Below are positions 6,162 to 13,271 of a DNA stretch of 17,883 nucleotides, in pieces. Every line of letters starts with the position of its first letter. Positions within the stretch are counted from its first letter, which is position 1. The notes under the pieces are model-generated. The model saw only the letters and a list, made by a program, of their open reading frames with translations. It was not told the DNA's origin and searched no databases. The DNA comes from Christensenella sp. UBA3857 (lineage in GTDB: Bacteria > Bacillota > Clostridia > Christensenellales > CAG-138): positions 987-18,869 of the forward strand of contig DGHD01000008.1 of the NCBI GenBank assembly GCA_002392505.1. Direction: 5' to 3'. The translations under genes and the position numbers were made by a program.

Positions 6162-7388
6162 TTATTCAGAGGTCTTCTCGAGCAGCGTTACATTAACGTC
6201 GAACGAGCTGTTGCCCCTCTGGATGGTGATGGTAACGGTCTCGCCGATACTGAAGGTGTTGATGGTCACGCGAAGCTCGGCGCTGCTGTTGACCGCCTTG
6301 CCGTTGATCGCGGTGATGACGTCGTTCTCCTGTATGCCGGCCTTCTCAGCGGGGCTGCCGGGCAGAACGGAGATGACCTGCGGATAGGTGTAGTAGCTGA
6401 ACATGCCCATGCCGTAGGAGACGTTCTTCGTGGTCACGCCGAGATACGGACGACCGGTAACGAAGCCGTAATCCATTATGTCGGAGATGATGGGCTTGGC
6501 AAGGTCGATGGGCACTGCAAAGCCGAGTCCCTCGATGGTGGCGCCGCTGGACGTCTGGCCGCTGGATTTGGCGTTGACGATACCGATCAGCGTACCGTCG
6601 CTCAAAAACAGCGCGCCGCCGGAGTTGCCGCTGTTGATCGCGGCGCTCGTCTGCAGCAGGGTCATCCGCTGACCGCCTATCTCGATATCGCGGTCAAGAC
6701 CGGAGATTATTCCCTCCGTAACGGTATTGGAGAGCTCGCCCAGCGCGTTGCCGATCGCGTAGACGCTCTCGCCCGCCTTCAAAACGGAGGAGGAACCGAG
6801 CGTTGCACAGCTGAACTTCTTGCCGTCTGCCTTGAGCTTGACAACGGCGATATCGGTAACGCTGTCCGTTCCGATGATCTCCGCCTCATAGCGGGTGCCG
6901 TCGTTAAGATAAACGTAGACCTTTGCGGCGCCCTCCACAACGTGGTTGCAGGTCGCGATATAGCCGTCCTGCGTGATTATTACGCCGGAGCCGGAGCCCG
7001 CATATACGTCCTCGGAGCCGTTCATCATAGTGATATCGATGCTGACGACCGCCTCAAGACAGCGGGCAATGATCTCCGTCTTCTCTGTATCGGGAGAAGC
7101 CTGAGTCCCCGCAATAATGAGGGAGGACGAGGGTTTGTTCGTATTATCCGGCGCGGGAGTCGCATCGGGCGACTCGGACACGGTCTCCGTCTCCGCAGGC
7201 TCCGTTGGATCGGGCGCGGCGCTCGTGGGGGCGGGAGTCGCGCTTGCTGACCTGTTGTTGATAAGGTCGTGGAGCCCTCCGCTCATAACAAGAAGTATGC
7301 CGCCGGCAAGGCAGGCGAGCAAGAAGACTACTATCAGTATGCAGGCGATAAGCGCGCCTGCGGGCATTTTGATTTTCGGACGTTCCAT
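6162..7388 (-). CDS. htrA: Membrane-anchored HtrA/DegP-type serine protease with PDZ domain
   Basis: From the ATG at 7386-7388 the product has 408 residues. A short cytosolic N-terminus is followed by a membrane anchor (about 12-36), a Pro/Thr/Ser-rich linker (45-90), a trypsin-like domain and a C-terminal PDZ domain (about 295-405). The catalytic triad is H149 in CNHVV, D179 in TDIAVVKL and S256 in NSGNSGGAL. The PDZ part shows GRPYLGV and GSPAEKAGIQENDVITAINGK. The reading frame extends 14 codons further to a TTG, but the ATG has AAAGGA at correct spacing and begins right before the anchor, so it is preferred. HtrA proteases degrade misfolded proteins outside the membrane. The gene is divergent from the two-component operon at 7632, which suggests regulation of htrA by that system. 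Confidence 0.93.
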   Translation of the reverse strand: MERPKIKMPAGALIACILIVVFLLACLAGGILLVMSGGLHDLINNRSASATPAPTSAAPDPTEPAETETVSESPDATPAPDNTNKPSSSLIIAGTQASPDTEKTEIIARCLEAVVSIDITMMNGSEDVYAGSGSGVIITQDGYIATCNHVVEGAAKVYVYLNDGTRYEAEIIGTDSVTDIAVVKLKADGKKFSCATLGSSSVLKAGESVYAIGNALGELSNTVTEGIISGLDRDIEIGGQRMTLLQTSAAINSGNSGGALFLSDGTLIGIVNAKSSGQTSSGATIEGLGFAVPIDLAKPIISDIMDYGFVTGRPYLGVTTKNVSYGMGMFSYYTYPQVISVLPGSPAEKAGIQENDVITAINGKAVNSSAELRVTINTFSIGETVTITIQRGNSSFDVNVTLLEKTSE

Positions 7389-7450
7389 TCTCTCATATCC
7401 TTTCTTGAGTATTCTTCGATAGGTTCGCAAAAACCATTCTTCATGCTCAT

Positions 7451-7478
7451 ATTATAGTCAAAAAAATCTTTTTGGCAA
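7451..7478 (-). promoter_or_regulatory. Sigma-A promoter of htrA
   Basis: On the minus strand, -35 TTGCCA (7473-7478) and a perfect -10 TATAAT (7451-7456) are 16 bp apart. Transcription should start near 7444, leaving a leader of about 56 nt before the ATG at 7388. This supports the downstream ATG over the TTG at 7430. Confidence 0.75.
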
Positions 7479-7579
7479 TGCCTTTGCGGCGTTTTTTTTA
7501 TAATATTACCCGCCTGACGGCCCCTGAAAAGCCCGAGGACGCCAAAAAGTGACATGTTCATGGCAAGTTGAGGAACAGG

Positions 7580-7608
7580 TTGAATATCTTTTGCGGCTGG
7601 TTTATAAT
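7580..7608 (+). promoter_or_regulatory. Sigma-A promoter of the two-component operon
   Basis: The -35 TTGAAT (7580-7585) and perfect -10 TATAAT (7603-7608) are 17 bp apart. The start near 7615 would fall just before the ribosome binding site AAAGGAGG (7617-7624), so the leader is very short. A direct repeat of GTTGA (7567 and 7579, 12 bp apart) touches the -35 box and could be a regulator site. The remaining divergent spacer (7479-7579) shows no further gene. Confidence 0.72.
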
Positions 7609-7631
7609 GGTATCGTAAAGGAGGATGTGTT

Positions 7632-8333
7632 ATGTCCAACGGTCAGCTTATTCTGATATGCGACGATCAGCGTATCATCCATGAAACTCTCGGCGCTTAT
7701 CTTGCGAACGAGGGGTTCGAGTGCATCTCCGCCTTCGACGGGGAGCAGGCGATAAAAACGTTTGAATCGAAGAAGCCCGATCTGATTATTCTCGATATTA
7801 TGATGCCTAAGAAAAACGGCATGGACGTCTGCCGCGAGATAAGGCAGACGAGCCACGTGCCCATTATCATGCTGACCGCCAAGTCGGAGGAGATAGACCG
7901 CGTACTGGGTCTTGAGCTCGGCGCGGACGATTATATCGTCAAGCCCTTCAGCGCGCGCGAGGTGGTCGCAAGGGTAAAGGCGGTGCTCCGCCGCTTCAGC
8001 AGGCAGGAGGAGGAGCCGAACGAGATAATAAGGTACGGCTCGCTCGAGATAAACATAAACAATTACGACGTCCGTCTGGACGGCGAACGCATCGCGCTCA
8101 CCCCAAAGGAGGTGGAGATATTCCAGCTCCTCGCCTCGCATCCCGGCAAGGTCTATTCCAGGGAGAAGATACTCTCTCTCGTGTGGGGGTACGATTATTT
8201 CGGCGATACGAGGGCGGTCGACACCCAGATAAAGCGCATTCGCCAAAAACTCCCGCAGGAAGGCGTAAACTGGGCGATAAAGACCGTTTACGGGGTCGGC
8301 TACCGTTTCGAGGTCTACGGTGATGAAGACTGA
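7632..8333 (+). CDS. OmpR/PhoB-family response regulator
   Basis: The 233-residue protein has an N-terminal receiver domain and a C-terminal winged-helix DNA-binding domain (about 133-229). Receiver residues are the acidic pair D11-D12, phospho-acceptor D55 in LIILDIMMP, T82 in IIMLTAKS and K104 in VKPFSARE. The DNA-binding part shows LTPKEVEIFQLLASHPGKV, then the recognition region TRAVDTQIKRIRQKL and the closing VYGVGYRF. The ATG has AAAGGAGG seven bases upstream. The gene overlaps the kinase gene by 11 bases, so the two form a pair. Length and layout resemble PhoB, WalR and CssR; the exact orthologue cannot be fixed without a tree. Confidence 0.95.
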   Translation: MSNGQLILICDDQRIIHETLGAYLANEGFECISAFDGEQAIKTFESKKPDLIILDIMMPKKNGMDVCREIRQTSHVPIIMLTAKSEEIDRVLGLELGADDYIVKPFSAREVVARVKAVLRRFSRQEEEPNEIIRYGSLEININNYDVRLDGERIALTPKEVEIFQLLASHPGKVYSREKILSLVWGYDYFGDTRAVDTQIKRIRQKLPQEGVNWAIKTVYGVGYRFEVYGDED

Positions 8334-10140
8334 AAAAAAGGGAAAAACCGATAAAAAAAGAAGAAAGATAAGTCTGCTCACCTCAATGCTCGTGATTTTC
8401 ATCGCGTCGCTTGCGGCGTGCATTTCGCTTACAATACTGTTGTTTTCCGTAATGGGCCGCTCCGTTTACGCCAAGGTCGCCGCAAAGGGCATGGTCGACC
8501 GCGCAAGGTCGATAGCGGAGGAGACGATGAACTACATAAACGGCGATATTTCGGCGGAGAACTATAAATTCCTGCTGCGGTCGGGCGATACGGAAGTGAT
8601 ATCTCTTAACGATCAGCTCGAGCCAATACAGGGCATGGAGCCCGCTCCCGGCGATAAACCCGACAGACCCGGCGGCGGCGAGCGTCCGCAGGGGAGTCCC
8701 GGCGGTCACATGAACGATTATCTGGGCGTTTGCAAGGCGCTGTATCCGACTGTAACGGCAAACCCCAACGGCGAATTCTTAAAATTCGATCCCAAGCTCG
8801 GCGTGATCGCGGCGGAGCCCGTGACCGACGGGAACGGGAAGGTTTACGGCGCGGTGTTCCTGATCAAACCCGTCGCCGATATCAGCGAGGCGTCCAAGAG
8901 CCTGCTCATAGTGCTCGTGATAGCTTCGGTCGCCGCGGGGCTTTTGATGATGATACCGATCTATTTCATCGCCCGCTGGCTCACGAATCCGCTCAAGAAG
9001 CTCACCGGCGCAGCGGCGGAGCTTTCATCCGGCGATTATTCGATAAGGGTCGAGCCGAACGGCTCTCACGAGGTGCATGAGCTCGGCAGCGCGTTCAACT
9101 CGCTTGCCGGCAGTCTTCAGGAGAATATCGGCGAGCTTACGCTTGAGAGGAACCGCCTCCGCGCCGTGCTCGAGGGACTCGGCGAGGGCATAATCGCCTT
9201 CGATACCGACGGCAGAGTCACGCGGTGCAACGGTTCAGCCGCTGAGCTGCTCGGCGGCAGCGAGGAAAACATAGAACGGATACCCGAATTCAAATGCGTT
9301 TCCGACGCGGCAAAGCGAGTGATAGCGACGGGCGAGGATCACCTCGGCACCTTCGAGAGGGACGACCGCGTTATCAGGCTGAGCGTCGCCGCGATAGAGG
9401 AGGAGGGCGGCTCCGTCGCCGGCGCGGTAGCGCTGCTCATGGATATGACGGAGGCGGAACGCCTCGAACAGACGCGCCGCGATTACGTCGCGAACGTCAG
9501 CCACGAATTGAGGACGCCCCTTGCCTCGATAAGGGGCATTGCGGATATGCTTAACGACGGGCTCGTCAAAAACGAGGCGGATAAGCAAAGGTATTACGGC
9601 TACATCCAGAAGGAAAGCATACGCCTTTCCACGCTTATCAACGATCTGCTGGAGCTTTCGCGTCTGCAGTCCGGCGGCGTCGCGCTGAAGCTTCAGCGCA
9701 TGGAGCTTTACGAGCTCATCATGGACGTTGCCTCCCGTGCTTCGGAGGCGGCTAAGGAGCGCGAAATGACCGTCCGCATAGACGTTCCCGAGGGCAATTA
9801 TTTGGCAAACAGCAACCCCGACAGGGTGGAGCAGGTGCTCGTCTCGCTGATGGATAACGCCGTAAAGCACGGCAAAGAGGGCGGCGAAATAGTCGTCGGT
9901 ATCGGAGAGACCGGGGATAAGTGGAAGATAAGCGTGGAGAATCCCGCCGATATCGAGAGAAAGGACCTGGAGCACCTGTTCGAGCGCTTCTACAAGGCGG
10001 ATATCGCCCGCACCGGCGAGGGAACGGGTCTGGGTCTCGCCATCACGGAGGAGGTGCTCCGCCTGATGGGCGAAACGATACGCGCCGATTATGAGGACGG
10101 AGTTATCAAGTTCACCTTCACGGTCGCAAAGTATAAATGA
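8323..10140 (+). CDS. Sensor histidine kinase with HAMP and PAS domains (PhoR/WalK/ResE-like)
   Basis: From the ATG at 8323 the product has 605 residues; a GTG three bases earlier is also possible. A very basic N-terminus precedes TM1 (about 19-43), an extracytoplasmic domain (44-192) and TM2 (193-216). HAMP (217-270), PAS (about 275-380), the dimerisation domain and the ATPase domain (about 490-600) follow. The phospho-acceptor is H394 in VSHELRTPL, the N box is LMDNAVKHG with N512, and the G box is GTGLGLAI. The sensor domain contains a Pro/Gly-rich insert (about 104-129). It should phosphorylate the regulator at 7632. Its stop overlaps the start of the radical SAM gene in ATGA, so all three are one operon. 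Confidence 0.94.
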   Translation: MKTEKKGKTDKKRRKISLLTSMLVIFIASLAACISLTILLFSVMGRSVYAKVAAKGMVDRARSIAEETMNYINGDISAENYKFLLRSGDTEVISLNDQLEPIQGMEPAPGDKPDRPGGGERPQGSPGGHMNDYLGVCKALYPTVTANPNGEFLKFDPKLGVIAAEPVTDGNGKVYGAVFLIKPVADISEASKSLLIVLVIASVAAGLLMMIPIYFIARWLTNPLKKLTGAAAELSSGDYSIRVEPNGSHEVHELGSAFNSLAGSLQENIGELTLERNRLRAVLEGLGEGIIAFDTDGRVTRCNGSAAELLGGSEENIERIPEFKCVSDAAKRVIATGEDHLGTFERDDRVIRLSVAAIEEEGGSVAGAVALLMDMTEAERLEQTRRDYVANVSHELRTPLASIRGIADMLNDGLVKNEADKQRYYGYIQKESIRLSTLINDLLELSRLQSGGVALKLQRMELYELIMDVASRASEAAKEREMTVRIDVPEGNYLANSNPDRVEQVLVSLMDNAVKHGKEGGEIVVGIGETGDKWKISVENPADIERKDLEHLFERFYKADIARTGEGTGLGLAITEEVLRLMGETIRADYEDGVIKFTFTVAKYK

Positions 10141-11033
10141 CAGGCTGCTATGAATGTCCCCTGATGTGCGGGGCGGAAAGAGAAAACGGCGAATACGGCG
10201 TCTGCGGAGTCGGCAGGCGCTCGTTTGCCGCGCGCGCCGCAAGGCATTTTTACGAGGAACCGCCCATCTCCGGAACGCGCGGAAGCGGCGCGATATTCTT
10301 CACCGGCTGCAATATGCGCTGCGTGTTCTGCCAGAACTTCGATATAAGCCGTGACGGCGGGGACGTCGGAGGGCTCGCAAGGGAGCTTGACGCTTCCGCT
10401 TTGGCAGATATTATGCTCCGCATGCAGGAGCTTGGCGCGCATAACGTCAATTTCGTCACACCAACGCCGCATATAAAGCTCATAGAAGCCGCCGTGCCCC
10501 TTGCAAGGGACAGGGGGCTCGTTATACCCACGGTCTATAATACGAACGGCTATGAGCGTTCAGAAACGATCAGGCGGCTCGAAGGGCTGATAGACGTATA
10601 TCTTCCCGATCTCAAATACGTTTCGGGCGGGATAGCCGAAAGGTACAGCGGACGCGCGGATTATTTCGATTTCGCGCGGGAGGCGCTTCTTGAAATGCAG
10701 CGTCAGGTCGGCGTCCTGAAGCTCGACGGCGAAGGAACGGCTCAAAAGGGCATGATCATTCGTCACCTCGTGCTGCCCTGCGCCGTCGACGAGACCAGGC
10801 GTGTGCTCGATCAGATCAAGTCGGATTTTCCCATCGAGACGTACATATCGCTTATGAGCCAGTACACGCCCATTCCGGGCATGAAAAAACCGCTCGACCG
10901 CCGGCTGACGAAAGCCGAATACGACCGCGCGGTGGATCATGCCTTGTCGCTCGGGTTTGAGAACGTGTTCATTCAAAAGCTCTCGTCCGCCGAAAGCGCT
11001 TATACCCCGGAATTCAACGGATATTTCGAGTAG
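10137..11033 (+). CDS. PflX-like radical SAM protein (COG1313)
   Basis: The 298-residue protein carries the radical SAM cluster motif as C58, C62, C65 (TGCNMRCVFCQNFDIS), preceded by the family block EEPPISGTRGSGAIFF. Later blocks are HNVNFVTPTPHI, IPTVYNTNGYE, DVYLPDLKYV and IRHLVLPC, the pattern of the uncharacterised PflX group. An N-terminal set, C4, C7, C11 and C23, could bind an extra iron-sulfur cluster or zinc. Radical SAM enzymes cleave S-adenosylmethionine to start radical chemistry. The family resembles glycyl-radical activases, but no glycyl-radical enzyme lies nearby and the substrate is unknown. It overlaps the kinase gene by four bases and is followed by a terminator at 11051. 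Confidence 0.88.
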   Translation: MTGCYECPLMCGAERENGEYGVCGVGRRSFAARAARHFYEEPPISGTRGSGAIFFTGCNMRCVFCQNFDISRDGGDVGGLARELDASALADIMLRMQELGAHNVNFVTPTPHIKLIEAAVPLARDRGLVIPTVYNTNGYERSETIRRLEGLIDVYLPDLKYVSGGIAERYSGRADYFDFAREALLEMQRQVGVLKLDGEGTAQKGMIIRHLVLPCAVDETRRVLDQIKSDFPIETYISLMSQYTPIPGMKKPLDRRLTKAEYDRAVDHALSLGFENVFIQKLSSAESAYTPEFNGYFE

Positions 11034-11050
11034 CTGACAGCAAGCTCGGA

Positions 11051-11074
11051 CCCGGCATTTTGCCGGGCCGTTTT
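11051..11074 (+). terminator. Intrinsic terminator after the two-component/radical SAM operon
   Basis: CCCGGCA (11051-11057) and TGCCGGG (11061-11067) form a compact stem, followed by CCG and TTTT (11071-11074). It begins 18 nt after the radical SAM stop and abuts the convergent spoIIE stop. The opposite strand has the hairpin but no T run. Confidence 0.78.
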
Positions 11075-12804
11075 CATATTCTTTCTTCGACCCGCGCGAC
11101 GATGACCGTCATATCGTCCTCCGCGCCGAAGCGCATCGCTTCGTCCATCAGCGCGTTCGCCGCCATTTCGGGATCGCCGTAGGCGAGAACGTTGTCGGTT
11201 ATCGCGGCGAGCAGGCTGCTTCCGAGAGCGTCCGCCGCCCCGTCCGACATCATTATGACCGTATCTCCCGATTTGAGCTTTACGCTTTGTACGTGCCCCT
11301 CGGCGTCCTCGATTATGCCCATCGGAAGCGCTTCCGAATAGATCGTGAAGACCTTTCCTCCGCGCAGGATATAGCTTGGAGGAGCGCCGTATTTTACGAG
11401 CCGTGCGCTTCCGCCGGAAAGATCCATATACAGCGCGTCGAGCGTCGCGTACATATCCCCGTCGCGGGTGCGGGCAAGGCTTTTGTTGGCAAAGCCGATC
11501 GCCTGCTCCATGGAAAAACCGACGGAAATGAGATCGAGAAGCAGCTTGAGCGCCTGCCTGCTCTCGGTGGAGGCTTCGTCGCCGCTGCCCATGCCGTCGC
11601 TTATGGCGATAAGGAGCGCATCGTCCGTTTCCCGCACAGCCAGGCTGTCGCCGGAGCAGGCGCTCCCCGGCGCGGTTTTCTCTGCGGAGCCGTACTCGAC
11701 GTCGAACGCTCTTTCGGAGGCTCGTCCTGCGCTGTTCAATAAGCGCCGCAGCGTTTCCGAGATACATCCGAATATCCTTGCGTCACCGGGCTCCGCCGCC
11801 TCCGAAAGCTCGCCGAGCACCGCCGAGAGCTCTCCAACGCGGTATTGAAGGCGGTTGTAGCCCGAAACGCTCCGCTTGCCCGCGCCAGACTCCCCATTTA
11901 TAAGGCGTGCCGGTATCAGCGCGAAGACTCCGCAGGCGATCAGGCACTCGGGGTAGCTGAAAACGCCGGTGCCTCCGAGCACCGCGCGGAAGGCTATGTT
12001 TATTACGGCAAACGCGGCAAGACTCGCCCATTTTCCAAGCCCGCGCATTGCCGCGGCTGCGAGCGTGCCCGCGGCAAGGACGGCGATAAAATGCATATCG
12101 CCGCCGCTCGCGAGCACTCTTCCGGCGCCTATCGTTACGGCAAATGCGACAGCGCTCGTTCCGAGCCTGTACGCAATGATGAGTGCTGATATACCGGCGA
12201 AAAGCATCGCGGGGCTTTGACCGAAAAGCTGAAAGCTTCCCATAGAAAGCGTTGTGAGTCCCGCCGCTGCGGAGAGAGTCAGAAGCTCCGTATCGGAGAC
12301 CGCGCGTCCGTTTTTCAGCTTTTTGAGGGCAAGTACGGCTCCGTACAGCACGACGGCGCCGAGCACCGAAATAGAGGCGGAGGAGACGGTGGCAAGCACG
12401 CGCCGCCTCGTTATCAGCGAGATAACGAGCAGTATCAGCGCCTCCGAGGCAAAGCCGAGAAGCATCCGCAGCGTTTTTTCAAGCTTCAGCTTCCTCTCCG
12501 CCGCAAATGCGAAAAGCCCTATCCCGAAGCAGGCTGCGGCATAAGTCCAACTGCCGGCGAGGGCATGTCCTATAACGGCGCCAAAGCAGGCGGGGAAGGG
12601 GCTTTCTCCAGAAGCCCACGCGGCGATGACGCATGCCGCTCCGAACGGAGCGATCCCTTCAAACGGACGGTACGCCGCAAGAAGCGCGGACAGTATCGCC
12701 ATCGCCGCGTAAGGCAGAATAAAGCCCGTCACGGCGGCAAAGCGGCTCTTCCGAGCGCCGGCTCCCGATCCCGCGCGGGCGATCTTTTTTATGAATTCCT
12801 CCAT
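11074..12804 (-). CDS. spoIIE: SpoIIE-type membrane PP2C phosphatase, short form
   Basis: The 576-residue protein has a polytopic N-terminal half (about eight to ten hydrophobic segments in residues 24-300, with RPFEGIAPFGAA early on) and a C-terminal PP2C domain (about 375-576). Metal-binding features are GDS (385-387), SDGMGSG with D403, MMSDG with D521, and EDDMTV with D563 and D564. The DGMGSG motif together with the multi-membrane region marks SpoIIE, which dephosphorylates SpoIIAA to activate sigma-F in the forespore. B. subtilis SpoIIE has 827 residues; here the cytosolic part between the last membrane segment and PP2C is only about 70 residues, so most of the region tied to self-assembly and FtsZ contact is absent. 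The ATG has GGGAGGG upstream. The frame is unbroken. Confidence 0.88.
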   Translation of the reverse strand: MEEFIKKIARAGSGAGARKSRFAAVTGFILPYAAMAILSALLAAYRPFEGIAPFGAACVIAAWASGESPFPACFGAVIGHALAGSWTYAAACFGIGLFAFAAERKLKLEKTLRMLLGFASEALILLVISLITRRRVLATVSSASISVLGAVVLYGAVLALKKLKNGRAVSDTELLTLSAAAGLTTLSMGSFQLFGQSPAMLFAGISALIIAYRLGTSAVAFAVTIGAGRVLASGGDMHFIAVLAAGTLAAAAMRGLGKWASLAAFAVINIAFRAVLGGTGVFSYPECLIACGVFALIPARLINGESGAGKRSVSGYNRLQYRVGELSAVLGELSEAAEPGDARIFGCISETLRRLLNSAGRASERAFDVEYGSAEKTAPGSACSGDSLAVRETDDALLIAISDGMGSGDEASTESRQALKLLLDLISVGFSMEQAIGFANKSLARTRDGDMYATLDALYMDLSGGSARLVKYGAPPSYILRGGKVFTIYSEALPMGIIEDAEGHVQSVKLKSGDTVIMMSDGAADALGSSLLAAITDNVLAYGDPEMAANALMDEAMRFGAEDDMTVIVARVEERI

Positions 12805-12910
12805 CGGCTTTTACCCTCCCGTCCTTGCCTAAAATATAGACCGGAAGGTACGCGGCGCGGGTCGCTCCGGGGGAGCGAAAAATGACGTTCCGAAGTGAAA
12901 AAGGACAAAG

Positions 12911-12938
12911 AAAAAACTTCGGCAAAAACACCGAAGTT
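12911..12938 (-). terminator. Intrinsic terminator of the SRP RNA
   Basis: On the minus strand AACTTCGG (12931-12938) pairs with CCGAAGTT (12915-12922) across an 8-nt loop and runs into a T tract (12911-12916). It lies about 20 nt after the mature SRP RNA 3' end and before spoIIE, so it should separate the two. Between it and the RNA is a perfect 12-bp palindrome ATTTTCGAAAAT (12941-12952). Confidence 0.88.
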
Positions 12939-12956
12939 TCATTTTCGAAAATAAAA

Positions 12957-13226
12957 GCCGTGCACCCACCCTTCGACAAAAACGTTCCCGAGAGGTATAC
13001 CGACAGGCGGCTCCCTTCAGGCAAACCCGCTTCACACCGAACGTTCCGCTTAATGCTGCTTCCGTCAGGACCTGACATGGTTCACGGTGATCGGTTGAAC
13101 GGGACCCGAATATCAACGCTCCTTATCGGTTCCGTTCCTCACAAACGCATGCCTCGGGGCGGGGATTAGACCCTGCTGCGGCGGATTGCAGGAAAAGGGC
13201 ACCGCCAACTCCCCGTTTAGCACGGC
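12957..13226 (-). ncRNA. ffs: Signal recognition particle RNA, large bacterial type (scRNA)
   Basis: The minus strand contains the universal SRP core: GAACCATGTCAGGTCC, then TGACGGAAGCAGCATTAAG (about 13044-13085). The 5' part begins GCCGTGCTAAACGGGGAG and includes the Alu-type blocks GCGGTGCCC and CCTGCAATCCGCC, AGCAGGG and AATCCC, matching the Bacillus/Clostridium large form. The 3' end GGTGCACGGC pairs with the 5' GCCGTGC, which defines a closed RNA of about 270 nt. The RNA binds Ffh to target membrane and secreted proteins; the Alu part is thought to pause translation. It has its own promoter (13234-13262) and terminator (12911-12938). The ends are judged from pairing and may be off by a few bases. 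Confidence 0.96.
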
Positions 13227-13233
13227 AGAACAC

Positions 13234-13262
13234 ATTATACATTATCGGACGCGGGAATGCAA
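13234..13262 (-). promoter_or_regulatory. Sigma-A promoter of the SRP RNA
   Basis: On the minus strand -35 TTGCAT (13257-13262) and a perfect -10 TATAAT (13234-13239) are 17 bp apart. The expected start falls at about 13226-13227, exactly at the 5' end inferred from pairing. It sits immediately after the stop of the ABC-2 permease gene. Confidence 0.88.
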
Positions 13263-13271
13263 GTTATATTT

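Noticed and set aside
6117-7250. Open frame of 377 codons on the plus strand opposite htrA
   Set aside because: It is antisense to a protease gene with an intact catalytic triad and PDZ domain. The translation is rich in Asp, Arg, Gly and Ala without any motif, as expected for the opposite strand of a GC-rich gene.
7389-7430. Longer htrA start at a TTG, adding 14 residues
   Set aside because: The ATG at 7388 has a proper AAAGGA site and begins just before the membrane anchor; the TTG has no good site.
9235-10242. Open frame of 335 codons on the minus strand inside the histidine kinase gene
   Set aside because: Antisense shadow of the PAS and ATPase domains; no motif or start signal of its own.
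12972-12978. TGTCGAA on the minus strand, resembling a Spo0A box upstream of spoIIE
   Set aside because: It is only seven bases, lies inside the 3' part of the SRP RNA gene, and is separated from spoIIE by the SRP terminator; chance is the simpler explanation.
12659-13078. Open frame of 139 codons on the minus strand over spoIIE and the SRP RNA
   Set aside because: It runs through the SRP RNA, its terminator and the start of spoIIE in another frame, so it cannot be a separate gene.
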